A stretch of 64,000 bases of DNA from RZZS01 sp964491785 (GTDB taxonomy: Bacteria > Pseudomonadota > Alphaproteobacteria > Micavibrionales > Micavibrionaceae). The position numbers and the translations under genes were made by a program. The notes beneath the pieces are model-generated. The model had not been told where the DNA came from, searched no databases, and saw only the letters and a list, made by a program, of their open reading frames with translations. Below are positions 9,086 through 16,365 of the stretch, in pieces; positions within the stretch are counted from its first letter, which is position 1; each line of letters opens with the position of its first letter. The DNA is taken from assembly GCA_964491785.1 (NCBI GenBank), contig CAZBGS010000003.1, positions 62,001 through 126,000 on the forward strand. Reading direction: 5' to 3'.

Positions 9086-9105
9086 TCTGGAAAAATAATT
9101 CCAGA
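9086..9105. promoter_or_regulatory. 20-bp dyad upstream of trcR-like gene
   Basis: TCTGGAAAAATAATTCCAGA has 7-bp perfect arms and a 6-base AT centre. It lies about 125 bases upstream of the TrcR-like start and just beyond the petABC-associated small gene. There is no T-tract after it on either strand, so an operator is more likely than a terminator. The same 7-6-7 architecture, starting TCT and ending AGA, occurs at 24532-24551. Confidence 0.35.
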
Positions 9106-9162
9106 GTTATATTGGCTTTATAAAAAAATTACTCGCTGGCTGAAAAGCGCCTGATGCCAGAA

Positions 9163-9450
9163 TTATTTTTTCATTCCCATCAGCTTGAAATATTTGTTTT
9201 CATAATATTGGGCAATGATTGAAAGAATTGCCGCAGGCAAAAACGGAAAAAGAATTACGACGATAATCATTGGATCCTGAAATGCCTGAAACAAATGGCC
9301 TTCGATATTCTTGAAATAAAGCAAAATAAAAAGGATCAACCCTGTACATGCGAAAAAGACGGCGAAAATCCGATATAATCTTGCCTTGACAAGAGCTTTA
9401 CGTGATTCAGGAGTAAAATTCGATATGCCTGCCTCCATTAGCTTGTTCAA
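9163..9450 (-). CDS. Small two-helix membrane protein downstream of petC
   Basis: Not recognised. A 95-residue protein from a TTG start (9450) preceded by TAGG, or 91 residues from an ATG at 9438. Two hydrophobic segments, 'IFAVFFACTGLILFILLYF' and 'IIVVILFPFLPAAILSIIA', are separated by a short polar loop, with a basic start and a charged end. It begins 27 bases after the petC-like stop on the same strand, so it is probably the last gene of the bc1 operon. A role linked to this unusual complex is only a guess from position. Confidence 0.55.
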   Translation of the reverse strand: MNKLMEAGISNFTPESRKALVKARLYRIFAVFFACTGLILFILLYFKNIEGHLFQAFQDPMIIVVILFPFLPAAILSIIAQYYENKYFKLMGMKK

Positions 9451-9477
9451 TTATAACCTACATAAACTACGATCAAA

Positions 9478-10053
9478 TTAATAAGCCGGTTTGCCTTCGA
9501 TTCTTCTGTGAACCTTTAAATTAACAAATGTTAATATAAGCAGATAAACCAGCACCGCAAGCCCGATTTTCTTTCTCTCCCTTATCGCGGGATCGCTGGC
9601 CCATCCGATGAAATTAACCACATCCACAAGCTCCTCTTCCGAATTAAATCCTTCCAGCTCCCGCAATTCGTCCAGCAACCCGGTCTCCCCTTTCGTCTTT
9701 AATATTTTTATTTCATATAAATCATCGGGAAGACGGGCAAGCTTAATCGAGGCGGGAACCGGGGGAATTGTGTCGTTATATGAAAGATCTGAATAATCGA
9801 TATCACCCTCATACAACCGGTATTCGGAAAGCAGGGCATCTATCTCGTCACGTGTCATTCCCGCCTGTTCGAGATGCCTGAACCTCAGAAAACGCAAGGC
9901 TTCGCAAGCCCCGCATACTTTTCTGTAAATATCAAAACCCGAGGATAACGACCTCTCATCGTATGTGGTAAAAAAACCTGAAGCCAATGCCTGCACCGGC
10001 GCAAACAGCATAAGAAGAAAAACCAGACCACGCAGGACAATACCGCCTCTCAT
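9478..10053 (-). CDS. petC: Cytochrome c1-like protein lacking the heme ligands
   Basis: Third gene of the bc1 operon, starting in a TAATG overlap with the petB stop. The frame is open upstream to 10416, but that part is a shadow of petB. The protein is 191 residues, well below the usual length (about 240 mature). It has a signal peptide (residues 1-25), then 'FDIYRKVCGACEALRFLRFRH' (in part), clearly the c1 heme-attachment region, but the heme-binding motif is C-G-A-C-E: Cys47 and Cys50 remain and the iron-ligating His is Glu51. The central segment that normally carries the AM(A/P)PPL axial methionine is missing. The end, 'FIGWASDPAIRERKKIGLAV' plus a membrane helix and basic tail, matches c1 closely. 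No frameshift is seen. It cannot bind heme c in the normal way. Confidence 0.8.
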   Translation of the reverse strand: MRGGIVLRGLVFLLMLFAPVQALASGFFTTYDERSLSSGFDIYRKVCGACEALRFLRFRHLEQAGMTRDEIDALLSEYRLYEGDIDYSDLSYNDTIPPVPASIKLARLPDDLYEIKILKTKGETGLLDELRELEGFNSEEELVDVVNFIGWASDPAIRERKKIGLAVLVYLLILTFVNLKVHRRIEGKPAY

Positions 10054-11444
10054 TATCTTTCCGGCTCCAGCCTGGAAAGCAGTGGCAACGCGACGAGGAA
10101 CCAGCCGAAATACAATACCGTCCCGACCTGCCCCAGAGCCACCCAACCCGCCTCTGGCGGCATATACCCCGAAACCCCCAGAGCCATGACCGAAGCGGCC
10201 ATTACCCATATAAGCCATTTGAAAACCGGACGCCTGCATCCCGCCTTGATCTTGTGAGTATCCAGCCAGGGAAGCAGAAAAAGCACTGCCAGCATCCCGA
10301 ACATCGCCAGCACCCCGCCCGACTTTGCCGATACCAGATAAAAGTCCGCCGCCGGAACCGGAAAATACCGGAAACCATCCTCCCCGGCCAGCTGCCCTGC
10401 ATAGCCGACGACGCAAAGCATTATTCCCGCCGCCAGCATGGCTGAAAATTTCCCGGCCCGAATCCCTTTACCCGCATACACGGGCAACATCGCATAGACA
10501 ACCAGCCCCAGCCCCGCCAGAATATAAAGATTGATCCCGAAAGTTACCGCCCTGAGAATCCCGTATAGTGGCAGCAGATACCATTCGGGAATAATCCTCT
10601 CCGGCATGCTCATCGGATCATAAGGGATAAAATGCTCGGCCGGGCTTGATGCTTCGGGAAAAAAGAAAGTGAATAGCGTGAAGACGCAAAGAAACCCGCC
10701 AAGCCAGGCGATTCCCTTATATGTATGGTACGGATGGAACATAACCATTTCCGGATCCTCGAAATGAGATGGCTTGAGCGGCTTCTTCGCAAGCCCCGTC
10801 CGCAGCGACCATACATGCAATACGACCAGCAGCACGACAAGGAACGGCAACACCATGTGAACCGCATAAAACCGGGTGAGCGTAGCCGTCCCGACCGCCG
10901 TCCCGCCAAGAGCCATTTCCATCAGATCATTGCCGATAAACGGGATGGCGGTGAACATATTGGTAATCACAGCCGCCGCCCATCCCCCCATCTGGCTTAA
11001 CGTCAGGACGTATCCGGTAAAGGCGCAAACCACCAGAAGAATATAAATCAAAACCCCGAAGATCCACACCAGCTCCCCCGGTTTCTTGAACGACCCGTAA
11101 TACATGCTGCGGAACATGTGAACATAGGTGGCAATAAACAGGAACGAGGCGCCGTTCATATGCAGGTAGCGCACCAGCCACCCGTAATCAACGTCCCGCA
11201 TCATGTTCTGTACCGAGGCAAAAGCCATCTCTTCATGCGGAATGTAATGAATGGCCACAAACAACCCGCTGACCATAACAATTACAAGCATTACCGAAAC
11301 GATAAGATTCCACCCCTTGTTGAAATAACGCGGCAGCGGATGATCGGCATAGTTTCTTCTGAAAATGGTAAACACCGGAAGGCGCTCGTCTATCCACCTG
11401 ACCAGCCTGTTTCTGAATTCGTAATCCGTTTGCTCCATCGCCAT
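10053..11444 (-). CDS. petB: Cytochrome b of the cytochrome bc1 complex
   Basis: The 463-residue core subunit of ubiquinol-cytochrome c oxidoreductase, with eight membrane helices. The start is the ATG overlapping the Rieske stop (TGATG at 11442-11446); upstream reading is a shadow. The four heme-b ligands are present: His95 and His109 in 'LHMNGASFLFIATYVH', His196 and His210 in 'HMVLPFLVVLLVVLH'. The quinol-oxidation PEWY motif is intact. The other half of the Qo site is unusual: the segment that normally reads GYVLPxGQMSxWGA reads GYVLTLSQMGGWAA (residues 144-157), with Ala156 at the position of G143 in yeast. The partner c1-like protein is also abnormal. Confidence 0.93.
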   Translation of the reverse strand: MAMEQTDYEFRNRLVRWIDERLPVFTIFRRNYADHPLPRYFNKGWNLIVSVMLVIVMVSGLFVAIHYIPHEEMAFASVQNMMRDVDYGWLVRYLHMNGASFLFIATYVHMFRSMYYGSFKKPGELVWIFGVLIYILLVVCAFTGYVLTLSQMGGWAAAVITNMFTAIPFIGNDLMEMALGGTAVGTATLTRFYAVHMVLPFLVVLLVVLHVWSLRTGLAKKPLKPSHFEDPEMVMFHPYHTYKGIAWLGGFLCVFTLFTFFFPEASSPAEHFIPYDPMSMPERIIPEWYLLPLYGILRAVTFGINLYILAGLGLVVYAMLPVYAGKGIRAGKFSAMLAAGIMLCVVGYAGQLAGEDGFRYFPVPAADFYLVSAKSGGVLAMFGMLAVLFLLPWLDTHKIKAGCRRPVFKWLIWVMAASVMALGVSGYMPPEAGWVALGQVGTVLYFGWFLVALPLLSRLEPER

Positions 11445-11959
11445 CACCCGATTTTTATGGTTTTCGCATCTGTGAAAACGTAAGGCGGAACTACCAGATT
11501 GGACGGCGCCGGGCCGGAAACGATCCTTCCTGATACATCGAACCTCGATCCATGGCACTGGCAGAACCAGCCCGCCCCCTCCTCCTGCCTCTCCTCCCTC
11601 GGAAGACATCCCAGATGCGTGCATATTCCGATAACCACCAGCCATTCAGGATTGACAGTCCTGCTCTCGTCGCTCTCCGGATCGCGCATGCCGTTTATAT
11701 CTTTTTCTCTGGCATCGGCAATCTCTGCCTCGGTGCGGCGGCGCACCACAACCGGCTTCCCCTGCCACATGACAGTACGCGATCCGCCCGGCGCGATATC
11801 GCTGACGTCTACAAAAACTTCCCTAGCAAAACCCGCTTCCTTCGACGGCTTCAGGCTTCTGACAAACGGCAGCGCAAAGAACCCCGCCCCCACCAGACCC
11901 ATGGCATTGGCAAGCAGAAAAAGAAAATCCCTACGGTCTTCGTTATCGTTATTACTCAT
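11444..11959 (-). CDS. petA: Rieske iron-sulfur protein of the bc1 complex
   Basis: A 171-residue protein (start chosen at the ATG for MSNNDNEDRRDFL; an upstream TTG at 11986 is possible). The twin-arginine R-R-D-F-L followed by a hydrophobic segment (about 13-30) is the Tat-type signal anchor usual for bacterial Rieske subunits. The 2Fe-2S ligands are intact: C-T-H-L-G-C and C-Q-C-H-G-S. It is the first gene of the petABC operon and overlaps petB by one base. In contrast to the c1-like subunit, nothing is missing here. Confidence 0.95.
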   Translation of the reverse strand: MSNNDNEDRRDFLFLLANAMGLVGAGFFALPFVRSLKPSKEAGFAREVFVDVSDIAPGGSRTVMWQGKPVVVRRRTEAEIADAREKDINGMRDPESDESRTVNPEWLVVIGICTHLGCLPREERQEEGAGWFCQCHGSRFDVSGRIVSGPAPSNLVVPPYVFTDAKTIKIG

Positions 11960-12028
11960 AATTTCTTTCAGATGACTATATAACAAAGCTGTTTAATAAT
12001 CCCAGGGAAAGAAAACGAATCAAGGAAC

Positions 12029-12514
12029 ATGAATCTTCGCATCGCACTATTCCAGCCTGATATCCCGCAAAACGTCGGCGCGACGATGCGCCTCTGCGCC
12101 TGCCTGTCTCTGGGACTCGATATCATCGAGCCTTGCGGCTTCCTCTGGGACGAAAAGAAGATCCGCCGGGCCGGGATGGACTATATCGATCATCTCGAAT
12201 ACCGCCGTCATGCCTCCTGGCCGGTATTTCTGGAATCCGTAAAAGGCCGCAGGCTGATCCTGCTGACCACAAAAGCCTCGCAGCCATATACGCAGTTCCG
12301 CTTTAAAGATAGCGACATCCTGATCGCCGGACGGGAAAGCGCCGGCGTCCCCCAGGAAGTCCACGCAAGAGCCGACGCCCGGATAGTGATCCCTTTAAAG
12401 CGCGAAATGCGCTCTCTCAACGTGGTCAATTCGCTTGCCATGGTCGCTGGCGAAGCTCTGAGACAGACAGAAGCCAGCCGTCCGCCACACCCCGCCGAGA
12501 CCGATTTTTCTTGA
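12029..12514 (+). CDS. trmL: tRNA (cytidine(34)-2'-O)-methyltransferase
   Basis: A 161-residue SPOUT-family enzyme that methylates the wobble ribose of tRNA-Leu isoacceptors. 'MNLRIALFQPDIPQNVGATMR' (in part) with the N-terminal Q-N-x-G, 'ILIAGRESAGVPQEVHARAD' and the trefoil-knot SAM loop 'IPLKREMRSLNVVNSLAMV' are diagnostic. Length fits TrmL rather than the longer TrmH/TrmJ. It is divergent from the bc1 operon and followed by an unknown gene on the same strand. Confidence 0.93.
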   Translation: MNLRIALFQPDIPQNVGATMRLCACLSLGLDIIEPCGFLWDEKKIRRAGMDYIDHLEYRRHASWPVFLESVKGRRLILLTTKASQPYTQFRFKDSDILIAGRESAGVPQEVHARADARIVIPLKREMRSLNVVNSLAMVAGEALRQTEASRPPHPAETDFS

Positions 12515-12566
12515 TTTTGCAAGCTACTTGCGAGTATAATTTGTCGTAAACAGAAAGCTTGAGACA

Positions 12567-12995
12567 ATGACTTACGACCCAGCATGCCCGGTAAACTCGA
12601 ACGCCGGCGACGAAAGCGATCCCAAAGTAAAAAAGAGCGCGTTATCGCGTTTCTGGCGCTATCACAAAAGCAAAGGTCACAAGAACGAGACAATTGCCGG
12701 GATCTTTGGCTTTCTTTCAGCTCGCCCTGTCGGCGGCGACACACAACAAACAGGCGGGAACACGGCAGCCAACCTTACCCTGGGCTTCGGCGCCCTGATT
12801 ACCGGCGCACTGTTTGGCACAAGGAACGTCGAAAACGATCAAAAAGTCAGTTCCATTTTCGAACGCGCCGCCCGCACCGGCGAAGGACTGAGAGGATTCG
12901 CCGGAAACGTCAGCCTTAGCGAAGCCTTCATGTCTGCAACAATAAGAGCCCGCGAACTCCTTACCCGGCCAGGCCTGCAATATAACCTGTCCTGA
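12567..12995 (+). CDS. Hypothetical protein, 142 aa
   Basis: Not recognised. It begins 52 bases after trmL. The N-terminal 40 residues are hydrophilic and basic ('SRFWRYHKSKGHKNET'). A Gly/Thr-rich stretch is followed by one mildly hydrophobic segment, 'ANLTLGFGALITGALFG' (about 68-84), which could insert in a membrane. The end is amphipathic helix-like. Coding is supported by an open frame with codon use like its neighbours and by the lack of any other gene here; no clear Shine-Dalgarno is seen. No function is proposed. Confidence 0.55.
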   Translation: MTYDPACPVNSNAGDESDPKVKKSALSRFWRYHKSKGHKNETIAGIFGFLSARPVGGDTQQTGGNTAANLTLGFGALITGALFGTRNVENDQKVSSIFERAARTGEGLRGFAGNVSLSEAFMSATIRARELLTRPGLQYNLS

Positions 12996-13052
12996 CCGCC
13001 GGGCGCACACCCTCTCCCGGCGCGAGAGCGAGCGGCCCGCGAAATTCGAATT

Positions 13053-14279
13053 TTACCGTAAAATCTCCCTGAGGCATTCTTCCCTGTCCGGGCTGAAGTC
13101 GTTGTTTATCCACCAGCGTTCTATCCGTGCAAGCGCTTCGCCAACTGCAGGGCCGGGGGGCACCCCGGCTTCCAGTATATCATCCCCGCTTACCGGCAGC
13201 GCTGGCGGTATCCAGTTCCTGACAGTTTCCAGCCTCTGGCCGATATCGCTCTCACCTGCGCCTACGGCCTCGCGCAAAATTATGGCCTGCGCGGCCACCA
13301 GGCGCTTATAACGGTATATCAATTCCTTGTCAGATGATATTAACCCTTCGCCCAAAGCGGCGCCAGCTTCATTCGTTAGTATAATTTCTTTCTTCAAGGC
13401 ATTGGAAAGAACCAGCGAAATCTCCATGGCAGGTAAATTCCCTGTATTATTATCAATGAGCACCAGCAATCGCGCCGCTATAGAAACCAGCCGGTAACGT
13501 TCCTGCAACCCGCATAGCCTGCGGAAGATTTCCTGGGGATAAGTTGTGGGCAGTATAGTGGATAAAACGCCTGTTTCTTCCATTCTCAGCAACGTGGGAA
13601 GCGGATCGGCGGCGTTTACTATCTGAAAAAATTCTTTGGTAATCCGCTCGCGCGACAAAGTCACGATCTTCGGCGCGGCCTTGCGGCAGGCTTCAAGCGC
13701 TGCGCCATCCGGCTCCCCCTTGCCGCGCACGGCATGAAAGCGAAAGAAACGCAAAATCCTCAAGTAATCCTCGGCGATCCTCTCATCCGGATTCCCGACG
13801 AACGCCACCTTCCCCGCCTCAAGATCCCCGATGCCGCACCCGAGCGGATCGAAAATCCTCCCCCGCATATCGGCAAGCAGAGTATTCATCGTGAAATCCC
13901 GCCTGCGCGCATCCTCCGCCCAGTCCTGCGTAAACCCGACCACAGCATGCCTTCCATCGGTTTCGATGTCGCGCCGCAGGGTGGTTATCTCGAAAGATTT
14001 GCCGCCGCAAACAGCCGTTACCGTTCCATGATCGATTCCAGTCGGTAATACCTTAATTCCCGCTTCGAGAAGCCTGGCCGTTACCTCATCGGGAGTAAGA
14101 CTGGTTGCGATATCCACATCCGTATCTTCATCCGCCAGCCCCAAAATACTATCGCGAACGCAGCCTCCCACAAACAGGGCCTGCGGCTGCTCCCCGCGGT
14201 TATCAATGGCTTTCATCACTTTCGCCGTTTCCGCCTGCTTCATCCACAGCGGCGGTTTTATTTTTCGGATATGTCTCAT
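13053..14279 (-). CDS. CCA tRNA nucleotidyltransferase / poly(A) polymerase family protein
   Basis: A 408-residue class II nucleotidyltransferase. The N-terminal catalytic head has 'ALFVGGCVRDSILG' and the metal-binding D-x-D in 'DEDTDVDIATSLTP', then 'RRDFTMNTLL' and 'RIAEDYLRILRFFRFHA', all canonical. The rest is helical neck and body. In alphaproteobacteria this size is typical of the enzyme that adds CCA to tRNA; poly(A) polymerase activity cannot be excluded. The start was taken at the ATG at 14279, with a GTG at 14306 possible. It is divergent from moxR with a palindromic repeat between. Confidence 0.9.
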   Translation of the reverse strand: MRHIRKIKPPLWMKQAETAKVMKAIDNRGEQPQALFVGGCVRDSILGLADEDTDVDIATSLTPDEVTARLLEAGIKVLPTGIDHGTVTAVCGGKSFEITTLRRDIETDGRHAVVGFTQDWAEDARRRDFTMNTLLADMRGRIFDPLGCGIGDLEAGKVAFVGNPDERIAEDYLRILRFFRFHAVRGKGEPDGAALEACRKAAPKIVTLSRERITKEFFQIVNAADPLPTLLRMEETGVLSTILPTTYPQEIFRRLCGLQERYRLVSIAARLLVLIDNNTGNLPAMEISLVLSNALKKEIILTNEAGAALGEGLISSDKELIYRYKRLVAAQAIILREAVGAGESDIGQRLETVRNWIPPALPVSGDDILEAGVPPGPAVGEALARIERWWINNDFSPDREECLREILR

Positions 14280-14345
14280 GATCTTTTGCAAACCTTCGGT
14301 TCCCACTCTACATTAGAGTCGCTTGAAGAAATTAAATATTTCACC

Positions 14346-14386
14346 GTCATCCCCTCGGCGCGGGATGAGCCCGCAAGGCGGGGAAC
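14346..14386. repeat. Palindromic intergenic repeat, copy B
   Basis: Between the divergent cca and moxR genes. CATCCC and GGGATG flank an 8-base centre, followed by a small CCCGC-AAG-GCGGG hairpin. The leading CCGTCATCCC also occurs at 56113-56121, and the GC-rich arms resemble the other copies. A degenerate member of the family. Confidence 0.45.
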
Positions 14387-14449
14387 CGGAAAAGAGCAGT
14401 TCTTCAAATGATTATAGAGCATATTTACTGTTAGGGGACGAATAAGGCA

Positions 14450-15445
14450 ATGAGCGTCAAGGCATTATCCGAAGAAAAGAACATCGGCGCGCAGCTCGAT
14501 GAAACCATTGGCAAACTCGCAGATATCCGCAAGGAGATCGGCAAGGTCATATTCGGACAGGACAAGGTCGTAAGCCGCACCCTCATCACTCTGATGTCCG
14601 GCGGCCACGTGCTTCTGATCGGCGTTCCGGGCCTGGCGAAAACCCTGCTGGTGGAAACCATCGCAAAAACCCTTGGCCTGAGCGAAAACCGTGTTCAGTG
14701 CACTCCAGACCTCATGCCCGCCGACGTCCTCGGCTCGGAAGTGCTGGAAGAAAGCGACGGAAGACGTTCTTTCCGTTTCATAAAAGGCCCGGTATTCTCC
14801 CAGTTCCTGATGGTCGACGAAATCAACCGCGCCAGCCCCCGAACCCAGTCCGCCCTGTTGCAGGCCATGCAGGAAAAATATGTCACCATAAGCGGCAAGC
14901 GCTACGACCTGCCCGAACCGTTCCATGTCCTTGCCACCCAGAACCCTATCGAGCAGGAAGGCACCTACCCCCTTCCCGAAGCCCAGCTCGACCGCTTTCT
15001 GATGCAGGTAGACGTTGATTATCCCGACGAGAACACCGAGCGCCGCATCATCCTAGAAACCACCACCGGCGCCCCGTACAGGGTAAAGGCCGTAACAAAG
15101 GAAACCGACCTCCTCGAAATCCAGCAGCTGGTAAGGGATATGCCGGTTGGAGAGCAGGTGGTCGAAGCCATACTTGCTCTGGTAAGACGCGGCCGCCCCG
15201 GAGAGGATGCCCCCGCAAAGGTAAAGGAATTCGTGGTCTGGCCGCCCGGCCCGCGGGCCGCACAGGCGCTTATGCTTGCCTGCCGCGCCAAAGCCCTGCT
15301 CGAAGGCCGCCCGGCCCCTTCGGTCGATGACGTTATCGACCTCGCCGAACCGGTTCTCAAGCATCGCATGGCCCTTAACTATCGCGCCCGTGGAAGCGGC
15401 CTTACCTTGACAGAAGTCATAGCCGATATGTGCGAGGGCCTTTAA
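14450..15445 (+). CDS. MoxR-family AAA+ ATPase
   Basis: A 331-residue AAA+ chaperone-like ATPase. Walker A 'GVPGLAKT' (about residues 62-69), Walker B 'LMVDEINRASPRTQSALLQA' and sensor 'ATQNPIEQEGTYPLPEAQLDRF' are those of the MoxR branch, and a helical lid follows. Family members act with a DUF58 and a von Willebrand-type partner to mature or assemble protein complexes. It opens a four-gene operon: the DUF58 gene starts 8 bases after the stop, and the rest are overlapped. The client is unknown. Confidence 0.92.
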   Translation: MSVKALSEEKNIGAQLDETIGKLADIRKEIGKVIFGQDKVVSRTLITLMSGGHVLLIGVPGLAKTLLVETIAKTLGLSENRVQCTPDLMPADVLGSEVLEESDGRRSFRFIKGPVFSQFLMVDEINRASPRTQSALLQAMQEKYVTISGKRYDLPEPFHVLATQNPIEQEGTYPLPEAQLDRFLMQVDVDYPDENTERRIILETTTGAPYRVKAVTKETDLLEIQQLVRDMPVGEQVVEAILALVRRGRPGEDAPAKVKEFVVWPPGPRAAQALMLACRAKALLEGRPAPSVDDVIDLAEPVLKHRMALNYRARGSGLTLTEVIADMCEGL

Positions 15446-15453
15446 ACACCAAG

Positions 15454-16365
15454 ATGAAAATCCCCGCTACGCTGAAACTCCGCCACGCCGCCGACAAGGC
15501 GTCCTCCGACCTCCCCGCCCTGCTTGCGGCGGCGGAGAAAGCCGCGCAGAGCATCCTTGCCGGAGAACATAACATGCGCAAACCCGGACACGGGGAGAGC
15601 TTCTGGCAATTCCGCGACTACCAGCCCCAGGACAATCCCAATGAAATCGACTGGCGGCAATCCGCCAAAGGCGACCGGGTTTTCATCCGCCAGAAAGAAA
15701 AACAGACGCCCCAGCCCATCGCCCTGTGGTGCGCCGCCGGCCCTTCGATGGATTATTCCTCAGGCCGCGAAATCCCGACAAAAGCCTGGGAGGCTGCGGT
15801 TACGGCGCTCGCCCTCTCACTGCTGCTTACAAGACGCGGCGAGCATGTCAGCCTGCTTGGCGGTCGCCGCCGCCCCGGACGCAGCGAATACACTCTTTCC
15901 CGCCTTGCCGAACAGCTGATCGGCAATCTTCGCAGCGGATCCCCGCTCCCGGTCAACCTCTCCGAAGAGCGCCTTCCCCGCGGTCACACTGCGGTTTTGC
16001 TGGGTGATTTCCTGAGGCCCGCAGAGGAGATCGAAGCAGCGCTCCGCCAGGTAAACACCACGGCCGGCTCCGGCCTGCTGATCCAGATTCTTGATCAGGC
16101 CGAAATCAGCCTCCCCTTCACCGGCAGAATCATTTACTGCGATCCCGAAACCGGAAAGCGCGTGCCAGTCGATAACTCCGCCGATATCAGGAACGAGTAC
16201 CTTGACCGCATCGACTCGCATCTCGCCGCCGTCCGCCAGATATGCCGCGGCCTCGGATGGGAATATTTTCTCCATATTACGGACTCCCCGGTTTCCTCAA
16301 CGCTGATAAAAATATGGGATGCTCTGGGCAATAACAGGCAATCATTCCAGGGGGCATACAAATGA
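15454..16365 (+). CDS. DUF58 domain protein
   Basis: A 303-residue protein starting at the ATG eight bases after moxR (an upstream GTG at 15430 would overlap moxR). The DUF58 signature '...RDYQPQDNPNEIDWRQSAK' (in part) with 'DRVFIRQKE' at about 55-80 is clear. These proteins have a degenerate von Willebrand factor A fold and are the regular partner of MoxR ATPases. Its stop overlaps the start of the next gene as ATGA, so the two are coupled. Cytoplasmic, with no membrane segment. Confidence 0.9.
   Translation: MKIPATLKLRHAADKASSDLPALLAAAEKAAQSILAGEHNMRKPGHGESFWQFRDYQPQDNPNEIDWRQSAKGDRVFIRQKEKQTPQPIALWCAAGPSMDYSSGREIPTKAWEAAVTALALSLLLTRRGEHVSLLGGRRRPGRSEYTLSRLAEQLIGNLRSGSPLPVNLSEERLPRGHTAVLLGDFLRPAEEIEAALRQVNTTAGSGLLIQILDQAEISLPFTGRIIYCDPETGKRVPVDNSADIRNEYLDRIDSHLAAVRQICRGLGWEYFLHITDSPVSSTLIKIWDALGNNRQSFQGAYK

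Noticed and set aside
10053..10416. Longer upstream start for the c1-like protein
   Set aside because: The extra 121 residues are a shadow of petB; the ATG in the TAATG overlap gives a proper signal peptide.
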